Of a DNA stretch of 64,000 nucleotides, positions 47,038-59,400 are shown piece after piece; position 1 is the first letter of the stretch, and every line of letters starts with the position of its first letter. The translations under genes were made by a program, and so were the position numbers. Under the pieces are notes generated by a model. That model was not told the origin of the DNA and searched no databases. It worked only from the letters and a program-made list of their open reading frames with translations. The stretch covers positions 146,907,559 to 146,971,558 of the forward strand of contig CP136066.1 in NCBI GenBank assembly GCA_032622095.1, in the 5' to 3' direction. The stretch comes from Siphonodentalium dalli. Its lineage: Eukaryota; Mollusca; Scaphopoda; Gadilida; Siphonodentaliidae.

Positions 47038-48590
47038 GTGTTTGACTTGACCGGCGCTGACCATGAATGTTGGCATCCATCGATGTGCGTTTAGACGTTG
47101 GTGTTATAATAATAAAATAATCGGATAACCAAATCACACCGTTTTGCGATTAAGTTCTTTGGTTTTATAGTGGGACTTCGGAATTTCTATCGACAATATT
47201 GACAATATATGTTCTCTGTTTTTTTCCTTTACTGAGACTATATACATGGATATATTAAAACGTTTCATATACAGTATAATGGCAATAACAACAATAATGT
47301 CTTGGTTCGCCACTTACGCACGCCTTACACACAAGAAGTGTCAGATGTTAAACAATGTTAAACTGTATATGTGATGTTATGTTCCTGCGATGTCAACATC
47401 ATGTTCTTCCATTAAACATATCTTCTATTGATAATTGACTTGTTGCTATTTTCTTTTATAAACTGTGTGGACAGATTCGTCTAATCGATTTTGTTTAAAC
47501 CACAGAGTTTAAAGGAGCCCGAGGCACTTGTTGTGGGTAAGGATGGATACACACATGCATGTAATCTCTGTAAATATCGTGTATTTGGCGTTTTACATGG
47601 ATCATATATACTGACAACCAAATCATTGCGGCTATGTTTGACCACAGTGGGTCAAGCTCTGAACGTGCAGAGAGCTGTTGACTCGGACAAAGTCGTCAGG
47701 CCGCTTAAAATAATTGTTCGCGCGATAACCCAAATGGTGGTCGTTCTGTTTAAATCATTGTCAGTCTTCTCTTGGATTTGATACCAGTGATGGCCTCAGG
47801 ATTTCGCCAACGCAGGGCCTATGTTCCCCAACATGGGGGGGGCTATATTATCCCGGCAGTTACCGGTCTGACCATTGCCTATTTCCACGACGGGGGTGGG
47901 GCATGCAGCACCCTGAGCCCTCATTACAACTGTGGAATATTTAAGAAAAAAATTATATTGTGCAGTCTTTCCCAGATAATCCGGCTGATACCCTCAACTA
48001 AATCCCTTAGTTATTCGAAGCTTTCGAGAACCAGCCCCCAAATCATGGATTATGGACGAAACTGTTAGAAATCAAGCCTGTACAGGCTAAAACTGTGACA
48101 ATTAGGAACTTGTTCAACCTTTGGCTTGAGAAACATACTGTTCTGTAAATTATGGGTGAAAAATGGTGGTGTGTCACTCTTAATTTCAACGCTGTCCCTG
48201 CATTATTTTTTTTGGCGCTGTAATGGATATTTGCATGAGAATCCCAATTGAATGTTATCAAAAGAGCTCGATCTCAGTTTATCCAAGCAATCTCAACAAA
48301 CCGGTATCATCCTAACAGAGCTTCAAATTCTGCATAACGAGAAACAAATCAAGAATAAAATCGACGGACTCAAACCACTTTTCGAAATGAATTAAACCTC
48401 GTGAAAAAACAGCAACAGATATCAGACAAGATTTATTCATTTCGGCATCTATGAAAGAAAACATATTTATGACTGGCCCAGACTGGGCTAAAATTTCTTG
48501 ATAGCAGTTATAGTTTGATGATGGTTTATAACTACTCACTGGTCTCTCCTGTTGAAATGGACCGATCGCCCGCAGGCGATAGATACTATC
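47038..48590. other. Unassigned sequence
   Basis: No gene or clear repeat recognised. Frames of 96-136 codons occur here on both strands without any motif I know. Confidence 0.35.
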
Positions 48591-48602
48591 AATGGAATAC
48601 AT

Positions 48603-48737
48603 ACACAGAACGACACGATGTGTAAATGGGTTTGTCGATGGGAAGGATAGAACGTGCTTGCGCCTCGAGTTCTGTCCTTCCGCGACAGCACGAGTGCCGT
48701 ATCGACAAACCCATTTACACATCGTGTCGTTCTGTGT
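48603..48737. repeat. 135-bp hairpin with perfect 37-bp arms
   Basis: 48603-48639 is exactly the inverse of 48701-48737 (it begins ACACAGAACGACACGATGTG). The loop contains a second inverse pair, GGAAGGATAGAAC and GTTCTGTCCTTCC, with one mismatch. Frames on either strand simply read the palindrome. Confidence 0.85.
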
Positions 48738-48939
48738 TAATTACACGCTTCGCGTCCAAGAATCCGTGCATTAAAATACAGGATTAGAATGTTTATTTAG
48801 GCTCATACAGGGCGTGTTTGTCATGTGTGATGATTTTTTTTATTTACATAGTGCAGTTTCATGGTTGAGGCGAACGTCATGTACGTCATTTTACGTCAAC
48901 GAACATATAGCAAGTGGCCCTAATATGATTCCATAGTCT

Positions 48940-49970
48940 CCGTTGGGGGAGGGGGGTGTCCACCTTGGTAAATTCCAATGGCACCCCCCCCCCCTTGAAT
49001 CAGAATCAGACACCAAACACAACTTTTGCATAATTCCATTATTTGCACCCCCCCCCCTTGAATCAGAATCACAGACCAAACACAAGTTTTGCATAATTCC
49101 ATTTGCACCCCCTTGCCCATCAGTCCTCAGGCCTAATATCCTATGTATTCATAAACTATGTTGTTCTATATGCCCGGTATAAGAAAATTCAGATACTTTA
49201 ACCTGAGAATTGCATAAATCCTAACATCTAGTAGCCTACTCCAGACAAATATGCACGGCTACGAGTAAGAGACCAGGACATTGTGTCCGTCCATGTTTGT
49301 TCAGCCCGGTGTGAGAAAATTTGGAAAACTATACAAGAAAATCGCAAATCCTAGCATCTAGACTGGCCTCAACTGAAGCTTCCCTAGTGTTGGAAATTTC
49401 AAACCTCATACTCCCTCTTAGGTTGGAAAATTCTCCAACTGATGACCATTTCAGTCCACAAGTTTGACCGAATGTACTAAACTATTGTTTTGTTAAACTA
49501 ATTAGCAGTTTTGTATTGGTCACGGGGGAGGGAAGTGACACACCGGGCCGACCATGGTTCGGCCCGGTGTTCGAAACTTTTGAAATCTGAACAAGAAAAT
49601 CGCAAAATCCTAGCATCTAGACTAGCCTCAAGTCTTCTTAGAGTTGGAAATTTCAAACCTGACACCCCCCACTTAGGTTGGAAAATTTCCAAATGATGAC
49701 AATTCCAATGACAATGTTGACCAAATGTATGACAATATTGTTTTCTTAAATTTAGTAGCAGTTTTGACTAGCCATGGGGGAGGACCAGGACACAAGCTTT
49801 CCAAGTGTTGGAAATTTCCAACCTGTCACCCCCCTAAGGTTGGAAAATTTCCAACTGATGACCATTCCAACTAATGTTTTGGCAGGTATGAAATTTCCAA
49901 CTGTTGAAAATTTTGACCAAAGTTGGGGGTGAGACACCCCCCCCCCCCCCACACACACACACACACCCTC
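48940..49970. repeat. Two short tandem repeat clusters
   Basis: At 48985-49110 the unit CTTGAATCAGAATCA plus AATTCCAT...CACCCC is repeated twice to three times with poly-C runs. At 49380-49930 the unit TTGGAAATTTCAAACCTGAC / TTAGGTTGGAAAATT recurs three to four times; a relative lies at 11465-11560. A poly-C and (ca)n tract closes the block. Confidence 0.65.
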
Positions 49971-50129
49971 TAGCCACATCCCTGGCAATGTTAGCTGTTA
50001 TATTCAATAAAATCTTCAAGAGTGGCCTAGCCATTGGTCACACCTTAATATCAAAAGCAATTAAAGCGGCCATAAAAGTTATATACTGCAAAAATGAGAC
50101 ATGCGCGAAAATACGTCCGCGAATACCTA

Positions 50130-52400
50130 CATCCTGCTAAAGTGTAAACGGACGCAAATAGCTAGAACGTTTCTAATCACATTCTCCATAGCTCCTATGA
50201 CATCGCCAGACCTGCCTCGCAGTATACACCCTATAGGGCGCAACAATCCGACCTTCTGGAATCAGCTCGTGTACCGGTAGCAGATTATGATCTAAGAATG
50301 TCCTCAGGTAATGCACTCCTGATATCAACTTTGAAAATATGGTCTCATGGGGGTTATTTAAAATACATGTATGGTTCCATGGGGGTTTATATAATAATTA
50401 AAATATGGTCACAACCAGAGAGGGTTAATTAAAATATGGTCCGATGATGGTGAATTAAAATGGTACCATGATTGTTAATTAAAATATGGCCCCGTAACTG
50501 ATCAGGGTTAATTAAAATTAAATATTGTCTCATCATGAGAGTAATAACAATATGGACACACGGTGGTTAATTGAAATATGGTCACATGAATATCAATTAA
50601 AATATGGCAAATGAGGGTTAAATAAAGTTAAAATGGGTAGGGTTCTCTATTCCGAAGGTTCATTATTCCGCAGGTTCGCTGTTCCGAAGGTTCATTATTC
50701 CGAAGGTTCCCTATTCCGAAGGTTCATTATTCCGAAGGTTTTCTATTCTGGCAGAAATAAACCAAAATTTGCACCCCTGCCACAAAAACCACACGAGGAA
50801 TGAAAAAAATACTATTACGCTAGTATTAACATATACATGTAGTACATTTATTCACCCAATTCTAATTCCCAAATTGTCCCAGATGTCGGTTATTAATAGC
50901 AAAAAGATAGTATCAGTTTATCGTTTATTATGGAAAGATGAAAACACGATGACTGCATGACTGAAATAAACTACATGTAAGAGATACAGTCTGTCCGAAC
51001 TGGCAATCTGTATTTGAAAGAAACATCAACATTAAAGGCCCACTTAATTTTCGAACCCCCAGATCACATATAAAATATATGCCATATTATATACCATTTG
51101 AAATAGGAAGCTCTCTAACATTGTATTGTCCACTTAACAGGTGTAATAAACTGTGAACATGTTTTTATGTGAGTTACCGACGTGTTTTAGTGCTTCAGTT
51201 TCATCTGGTTTTGTTGCGCAAAGTGTATTATTTTCAATGGAGGAGGAATAACTCTATAATTTAAATTGCCTCTAAGATTATTGAGATATAACGTCTTACG
51301 CAATGACATTAAATCGTATGGAAACATAGCAATTGTGTGGGCTGCGTGACGTGAATATGTATTGAGAAATAACACCAAATCTCAAGGAAACCTGCGAAAA
51401 CAAAACAAAAATCACGTTTATTGATTTAATGTTTTTAAGTTATTTCCTTAATAAAAAGATTCTTCGTGATAGAGAACCCTTTCAATACTTTAGAATATAG
51501 AATTAACCTTTAAAATAAATAAAAACCTTCGGAATAGCGAATCTTCGGAATATAGAACCCTCGGAATAGTGAACCTTCGGAATAGCGAACCGTCGGAATA
51601 CAGACATGTCCCCAGTTAAAATATGGTCCCATTATGAGGGTTAATTAAAATTAAAATATATATCAGTGTTGATTAAACTACGGTCCCATGTGTGGGGTAA
51701 ATAAAATATAGTCACATGAGGGTCAATTAAAATATGGTCCAATGAGGATTAATTGAAATATGACCCCACATGCGGATCAATTCAAACATGGTCCCAGGAG
51801 GGTTAATTTCTGAACATTTTTCAATTCATATAGCATTCTGATATATGCGCCGTACACAGAAATAAAAATGATGTTTAGAATAATGCCACAGTGTATGTTA
51901 AACAACCAATGTGAATGGTTAGTGTTGTAACTGTTCCTAATAACATCTCTATCCATAGCTCAAATATAATCCGCATACAAAGGAATCAAAAACAAGTTTA
52001 GAGACCAAGACTAAATTTCACTAAACGTCATTTACAAAGAACGCGAAGGATTAACGTAGGACTAGGTTAATAATTACCATCCCAATTAATTTAGAATATA
52101 ACATGCCGATATTTGCCGCGTATAACTAAATGAAAAAGTTCACTAAACGATGTTAAATAACATGTTAACACCGATATAAACAAACAGCTCGATTAAGGGT
52201 TCATGCATGTGTGAATTAAATTTCTTATACCATCCTCAAATCCCCATGCAATATAATAATAGATAGCATTCCGATTTATGTCACGTTAAAATAAATGAAA
52301 GATGTTCAAATAACAATGCAATAAAGCAGGTAAAACAACAATAGAAACACATAGCACGCAGAGCTATAATGGTTAACGCGGGAATTCCCGTTCAAATAGC
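50130..52400 (-). repeat. Repeat R3, right copy, interrupted by the foldback element
   Basis: Inverse of 4790-6020, with the 979-bp foldback element inserted in its tandem-array part. The array units flank the insertion at 50330-50634 and 51614-51810. A separate related block at 49985-50210 matches 44000-44240 in direct orientation. Confidence 0.75.
50635..51613. mobile_element. Foldback element, 9-bp target duplication
   Basis: The left arm is a tandem run of TATTCCGAAGGTTC-type units (50645-50755). The right arm is the same unit inverted, GAACCTTCGGAATA (about 51525-51600). The nine-mer AGTTAAAAT flanks both sides (50626-50634 and 51614-51622). It interrupts an array of about 30-bp units whose phase resumes after it. 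Tandem arms plus a 9-bp duplication match the classical foldback pattern. The 0.7-kb middle has no credible gene. Confidence 0.75.
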
Positions 52401-52874
52401 TCGGCGCGCACTAGTCCTGAGCACAAACAAAATTGTTGTGGATAACATGTCATGGTTCAATAAAGCATGTTGACAGGCCCGCCGAGATAACCACAAAACA
52501 ATACGTGCAGACCCATATAAGTAACGAGTACGAAAATACCCAAGTACCTTTATAGCCATATGGTTCGAGTACGAAAATGCACAAGTGCCTTTCTAATCAC
52601 ATTTTGTACATAGCCCATAGCTCCTATGACTAGTCAAAAATGCCTTCACAGAATACATCCATAGAGGGCGTAACAAGCAACACACATTAAAGCTGCACAA
52701 TCCGATTTGATGGTCCCGCATCATCAGATTCCAACAACAACGAAAATTCCTCCCTCCCCCGAATCCAAAGAAATAGTAATCTAGGAGCGTTAATTCGGGT
52801 TATGTATAACAAAACCAAGGTAAAACATTTATAAGGATGGCAAACTAGTAAATCAGATTGATGCATTGTGAAGA

Positions 52875-52880
52875 TTTATT
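52875..52880 (-). other. Polyadenylation signal AATAAA
   Basis: Canonical AATAAA on the minus strand, 8 bases past the TAG of the open frame at 52888-53988. This position supports reading that frame as a terminal exon. It is a short motif that also occurs by chance. Confidence 0.45.
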
Positions 52881-52887
52881 CTACAAA

Positions 52888-53988
52888 CTATTTACAATTT
52901 CGACAAGAAATCCGTTTGCTAATCCGTTTACAAATTGAAGAAGCACTCCCGTTAGTGCATGTGTGAATAGTCCTGCCACTGCACGTGGTATTCGGCTTAA
53001 TGTCTCCAAGAAATGGAACCTGTGCATCCTTACAGAAACAACGAACCAATCTGACTGAGAAATACAAGTGAAACAGTAGCACAAACCCAACAAAGTGATA
53101 GAATGCGATGAACGTTAGCCGAAAAATGGCGCCCGGGTTCTCAAGATCGGCAACGATAGTGCGCAATGCTTTATATCGTTCTCTTACACTGGGCGCCATG
53201 ATAGTTTTTGGTGAATATCTTCCGGTTCCAACATCACAACTGCATCTCTGAGTTGAACGCGTATCGTTGTTTCGTCTTCTCCTTGCCGCGCCTGTTGTAT
53301 AATGTTTCAGTTTCCTATTGAATGCTTCTATGTGGACACTTGATTTTGTAACTGAATGCTCCGATTCCCTCGATGTGTTTGAGTTACTCTCAATCACTGT
53401 GGCATTTTCACAACTGGCCTTCATATCATTGGTAGAAGCTACTGAACAATCACCGGATGAGTGTGTTCTGTGTAAGTCCTTGGAAACGTCACGCAGTGCA
53501 GCTTTATCATTTTGACCTTTACCCTTTGGCTGGGTTATTATAAAGCACCCTGTGTCTGTGATCTTGATCACGTCTGTCGTCTTTAATTCCGCTTCTTGCA
53601 CATCGGAAACAGGCGAACCGGATTTCGTTAGGAATATGAATTCACGTCGCATGAAACTCAGCCTTGATATTTCCGTTCTAAGCTGGCTAACATAAATGTC
53701 CAGATCGCGTAAGAAAACACTTCCGACCTGAGAAAGACCAACACCAGTCTCCCGAAACATGACCGGATATTCGACAGCTGATGATAATGAATCCGTGTGA
53801 GAATTTACGGTGTTCAAAAGTCCGGATTTTTCCGTATGTCCGAATGCTTCCAATGCCCGGACGGTCATAGAACGGAAACTTCGGTTTGTATACATCCCGA
53901 CTCCAATGTGACGTCCACTATTTTTGCTGACAAGTTTTGAAACACAACTTTCACCAAGAAGCCAATACAAAAGGTTAAGCCAGTCGTA
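52888..53988 (-). CDS. Unrecognised protein, probable 3'-terminal exon
   Basis: The frame is open from 53988 to the TAG at 52888-52890, and the first ATG is at 53893-53895 (335 residues). I do not recognise it. Counting from 53970, residues 80-150 (VFLRDLDIYVSQLRTEI, FIFLTKSGSPVSDVQ) look like a small folded domain, perhaps a ubiquitin-like or beta-grasp fold; that is a guess. Residues 150-250 are Ser/Thr/Asn-rich and probably disordered, with an RRRR cluster near 235. Residues 284-313 are hydrophobic (LTFIAFYHFVGFVLLF) and could span a membrane. AATAAA lies 8 bases past the stop. The frame may continue into an upstream exon, since no ATG precedes residue 26. An overlapping frame ends at 52881, so the C-terminus is uncertain. 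No transposon motif was seen. Confidence 0.5.
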   Translation of the reverse strand, partial: YDWLNLLYWLLGESCVSKLVSKNSGRHIGVGMYTNRSFRSMTVRALEAFGHTEKSGLLNTVNSHTDSLSSAVEYPVMFRETGVGLSQVGSVFLRDLDIYVSQLRTEISRLSFMRREFIFLTKSGSPVSDVQEAELKTTDVIKITDTGCFIITQPKGKGQNDKAALRDVSKDLHRTHSSGDCSVASTNDMKASCENATVIESNSNTSRESEHSVTKSSVHIEAFNRKLKHYTTGAARRRRNNDTRSTQRCSCDVGTGRYSPKTIMAPSVRERYKALRTIVADLENPGAIFRLTFIAFYHFVGFVLLFHLYFSVRLVRCFCKDAQVPFLGDIKPNTTCSGRTIHTCTNGSASSICKRISKRISCRNCK

Positions 53989-54334
53989 TCACGTTGTTGG
54001 GCCCACGTGCATCAACGAGACGCCATGTGTGTTATGTATTACGCTTTGTGTAATAACGCATCAGTGTCAATAAATAAGGAGTTTAATTGAAAAGAGCTAT
54101 CATGTCGTGAGTGTTACTATTGACGCCCCAGCATCAACAGAGATGTCGATTGATTTGACCACGCAGTGGGTATCTCTCAGCATCAAGGTGGTAATTAGGT
54201 GAATTGCCAAGTAGCTTGTCAAATGCAGCGATGAATGGGATAACAGCTGTCGCTACCATCAACACATTTACGATCTGCTGAACAATATGGACCTTATGTA
54301 ACAAAAAACTCAGTAAAGATTTCTAGTTCTGATG

Positions 54335-54590
54335 CCTAAGATGCACCCCGTGTACGTGGTATCGCCAAACCCGGGGGTATCACCAAACCCGAGAATTGCG
54401 GTTTTGAGAAATGAACATATCTTCCCTCAGATGAAGCTATATATCTTCCAGTTAAATGGTTATATCCACTATTCAAAACATAACATCGCAAAGCAGAATG
54501 TTCCCTCAATGGGATATATAGCGACCATAGCTTGCTCTCACCCCGATAAATTTAATAGAAATTCCGAATCATTTCCGGTTTTATCATAAA
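54335..54590 (+). repeat. Inverted repeat R4, left copy
   Basis: Close inverse match to 61209-61450. Shared landmarks are CGGTTTTGAGAAATGAACAT, TCTTCCCTCAGATGAAGC and AGCTTGCTCTCACCCC. Frames over both copies mirror each other and are not genes. Confidence 0.8.
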
Positions 54591-56407
54591 TAGTAGACAC
54601 TTTTTAACGTTAGGTAGTTCGTTTGAAACATAATTATCAGTCATAGATGGCGGTTAATCCGTGTATATAAAAATATATGTTTAATTAACCATAAAATTGT
54701 CTAGCCTGCATATCGGTTCGCAAAATTTCTATATGCGTCCAAGTGTGGGTACCCACCATAATTCCGGGTATCAACGCCGCAGATCGAGATGTCGCCAAAC
54801 GCAGATTTGGGATGTCAAAGATGCGAATGACATACTTCACATTTTGACCGTTTATGCTTGAAAATATCCGTATTATCATTCGGACAGGCCGGCACATGGA
54901 TCATATGTAGGGTGGGGGTGCTGTGCAAGGGTGAAAACGTGTATGTTTGTTTGTGCTTTATGTTCTAATGTCATATTAATTGTACAAGGCTATTCTGTAT
55001 TATTCGACATTATAGGCCCGGAACTGTACCAAAAAAATGGAAACATTAAATCAGTTAGCTAGCAGGGACGTGGCTAGAGGGTCCCTGTTGGGGGTGTTTA
55101 CCTATAGTTTCTTAATGCACCCCTTCCAGTAACTTCTGTTTGCACCCAATGTTAGGCTCGAGTTTTCATCGAGCTTACAACGGGTTCTTCCAACTTTTGG
55201 ATATGACAACCCCTATAAGTTTAGATTTCAGTTCACAAATTTGGCCGTAATTATTTATATTATCTAAATATGCGGGTTTTTGTCTGAAAACAATTTACAC
55301 ACTAAATACTGAAAAAGGGTTAGGGACCGGTTGAAGGGACTGGTTAAGATTAATTATAATATAATTAAGCCTTCCGCACCCGGTGATTTCATGCGGAGTG
55401 GCTGTTTTTGCTTTGTTCACAGAGATAATTGTGATTTTCCCTCCACTCGTGCAAAACGAACACGAGACCTGATGATGAGTATTACGTGCCATTCACAGTA
55501 GATGCATTTGTCTTTGTGGACAGGATTAGTTTTGTTGAGGGTATCTCTCAACCTCGGTCAAACCATTCAACAGAGAAAAATGTATACAATAGCACGTGGT
55601 AGAAATCAAGCGAGCAATTTGCAATGATATTTCTGATACAAAACATCGCAAGAAAAGATAAATAGTTATGCGTGCTCTATATATCCACGAACATATACTG
55701 GGCTACATCCGAAGTTCACATGTCATGTTCTCTTTTGGAAAAGTCTTGCCCGACATATATGATGTTGATATGATGTTGTTCGGTCATGAATGCACAGAGG
55801 GCACCTATATATATTTAAACGCCCATTTCCACCAAATTGATACATATTCTTCCCCATGATACGCGGAATTTAATTGTGTGATTTAAATGGGGCTCGCTTG
55901 GGTAAGAGATGGGGAGGCACTTAATTTGATAAGAATTTGTTTAGATGCCGATTACCACCACACATATACGTAACCACTCCGTGCTATCAGGAATATAATG
56001 GATGTGGTTTAGATATGGGAAAAGGGCCGCCGTTCGAGTCATTAATGTGAAAGGGATGGGCGGGAAAACGGCCTGTATTGGCCATGCTACCCATGCACAT
56101 GTAAATTTGTATACACATATGTACCACTGATGTATTGTATAAATGTGCAAATAAACATTCAAACATTCAAACAATGGGCACCAAATCTGATACAAATATG
56201 ATTGGCACTAATTTCCACCAAGAAGGGACGCTATACGTGTACTATTGATGAGAATGTTTTGGTCGCCAATATCAACAAAATATGTATAAAGTCATCTCGA
56301 TATAATTCGTTCTGTATAAGGAGTTTTTGGCGTTCATGTGCCACAGCCTCGACATGTGGTGACCTAATTAAGTCACCTGGACAACTACACCTTCTCAACT
56401 GTCATAA

Positions 56408-59400
56408 TAGTGGAGTCGCTTAGCGCACAATAACAGAAGAATCGTTCACTTCCGGACTAAAGCACCAAACTTCGCACATATATTGTCCACTATATCCCTG
56501 ATCATAATGCAGCTGGTTCCAGATTTCGGTTAAGTGGAACCCGTTAAATTCAAGATGGCGCCCAACATAGCCGCCATTTTCAGACAGGTTACTAAGTCAG
56601 TTTGATGCAAATTATAGTGAGACAATCTTGTCATTTGTATACAAATGTACACATTTTTGTGAAGATAAGATAAAATGCCACCATTATAGGGTAAAATTGG
56701 AACTCACCGTCCAAGATTGCCGCCAAAATGGCAAATGTGGGAAATTAGATTTTTTTTCTCTAATATCTTTGAGATGAGTTTATGCTGTTTGGTACTGGTT
56801 GAGAATTGTGACTTTATGTTGTATTGCTCATGTTTACTGACCATTGGAGCAATTAAATCTGCCATTCATGGGGTCAGAAACCCTTCTGATCCCTCAAAAA
56901 TTCGATTTTACAGAAAGGAGTAATTTTTTTAACAAAAATCACCATTGGGATTTCTAGTCAAATTTCATCAAGAAATTGACAGAACTGTGCAATTTTAGTG
57001 AAGCATTCCATTTCTTATGCATATTCAAACTCATTAGTACCAAAATTGTCACTTTGGCTCAAAATGGCTGCAAAAATGGCGGCCAAAATGTGGAAAATGG
57101 TAAATATTGCCCCATGCTGCGTGCCATGCAACCACATACAAGTTGTGGTTCATGACAAAAATTTAATATTCTGTCTTATATAGATTGAATACTAACATTT
57201 CTGATGCACCTAACAAGTTGATTTTTCACATATATCGCAAACATTATTCTCTACTGTTCCGAAAAGGTAGCAAATTGTGACCTACTTGGTTATTAAACAT
57301 CTTACTTAATCAAGTGAAAACAATGAGGCATGACAAATTCATTTTAAAGGATGCAGTATGGAATTGTGCCAAAAAACATCTTTTTGATATTCTGGCCATG
57401 TTTCTGAACGGAAATGGGCAAGCAGAACTTCGAAACTGAGCTGAGCGGGACCAATCTATGTGGCTACTCTCACAAAGTAGAGTTAAAATTGATCAACATT
57501 GATATACTCAATAAATTATGTTTGTAAAAATGGTAGTCAGGGAAGTGACTTTGTGATGTGATGTGAATAGGTATACATTAAGTATAATCACGAATGGTGT
57601 GACTAGTTATACAAGGAGTGTCTATATAAGGAGTGCGAATGCATGCGGTGAATATGTATATGTGAAGTGGCTGTATGGTCATTGAAGTGGTGTATATGTA
57701 TAACAAGAGTAGCTACATGATCTTCTGTGTGTTGTTTATGTATATATGGAGTGACTTTATGATCATGTGTGGAATGTGCAGGTGTACATTGGGTGGCTTT
57801 ATTGTCATGGTGGGTGTATATGTATATATGTGTTGGTTGTATGGTCATGGGTGGATAAATAAGGAGTGGCTGTATGCTTATGGGTATAATAATTATAGGT
57901 GTAAATGGAACGGCTGTATGGTCATGATTGTTGAAGTGTATATGCATACATGTATAGATGGATGGACCAGGATGGTCATTGGCGAGCGTGTTGGTATATA
58001 TGAAATGTCATTGTGATCATAGGTCTATCTGGTATGTGTGTGCATCTTTGCTGTTGGTATATTTTCATTAGGGGTATATAAGTATACAGGGAGTCGCTGC
58101 ATGGTCATGGATCGGATGTATGAGTATACAGCGAATGGCTGAATTGTCATGCGTGATGTGTATATGCAAGTCTGGAGTATATAAACGGCCCTGTGGTATT
58201 GGTGTATCCATTTAATGCTGAGGTGTATATGTATACATGGAATGACTCTATGGCCATGTGTGGGGTGTATATGTATATATTGAGTGGCTATATGCCATAT
58301 ATGTGGCAAATAGGTATGAGGGATATACCTTATGACCAATGGTGAGGTGGTATACAGGGCACTGGTATGTCTTGAAGGGTTGTATGGCAATATGTGAGGT
58401 TTATACGTACAACTGGAGTGACTCTATGGTGGGGTGTATATGTATATCTTGAGTGGCAATATGGTCATGGGTGTGGTCAATGGGTATACATGGAGTGACC
58501 GTATGGCCAATGGTGAGGTGATGTGCAGGGTATTGGAATGTCTTGAAAGTTGCATGGCCACTGGTGAGGTGTATATGTATACCTGGAGTGACTTTATAGG
58601 CATGGGCGGGGTGTATATCTTTAGTGGCTATATGACCATCGGTGTGGCCGATATGTGTATATGGAGTAACCATAACAATGATTGACTATATGACCACGAA
58701 TGAGTGGCTGAATTGTCATAACTGAGGTGTATATGCAAGCCTGGAGTGTATGAATGGTCGTGTGAGCGGGGTATTGGTATATATAGAACGTCTGTATACA
58801 TGAACATTGGTGGTGTGAATATGTATACTTGAAGTGACTCTATTGTTATGGGTGTGGTGTATATGTATATCTTGAGTTTGAGTGACTACATGATCATGGA
58901 TGTGGCAAATATATATACATGGAGTAATTGTATGGCCAATGGTGTGGCGAATATGTATACTAGAAGTGACTGTATGATCATGAATGTGGTGTAGAGCTAT
59001 ATATAGAGTGACTATACGGTCGTGGGTGAGGTGTAGAAGTATACATGTTGTGCCTGCATGGTGACTTGTGGCTACATAGTCAAGTGCGTGGTGTTCGGGT
59101 ATACCTAAGTGTGGCTGTGCGGTCATGGGTGAGGTGTATGTGTAAAACAAAACGAGTGGCTACATGGACAATTATGTGGTGTTTATGTAGACATGGAGCG
59201 AGTGTATGGTCATGGGTGGGTTGTACATGTGTAAATTTGGGTGCGTATCGCTTTACACAATAACTCAGGTATATGTTAATCGATATAGAGGTAATGTCAG
59301 ATAGTTCTACATCCTGATGGTGGTTTATAAGCACAACGGGGTAAACGGGTTTCCTGACATTAGTCATTTAGATGCCAATGAGCCACAATTTTATTGGCCT

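Noticed and set aside
48592-48774. 60-codon frame across the 48.6-kb hairpin
   Set aside because: Both strands give near-identical text because of the palindrome.
57603-59150. Histidine-rich minus-strand open frames (HIHHTHDH-like)
   Set aside because: They follow the minisatellite exactly, appear in pieces in several frames, and have no recognisable domain.
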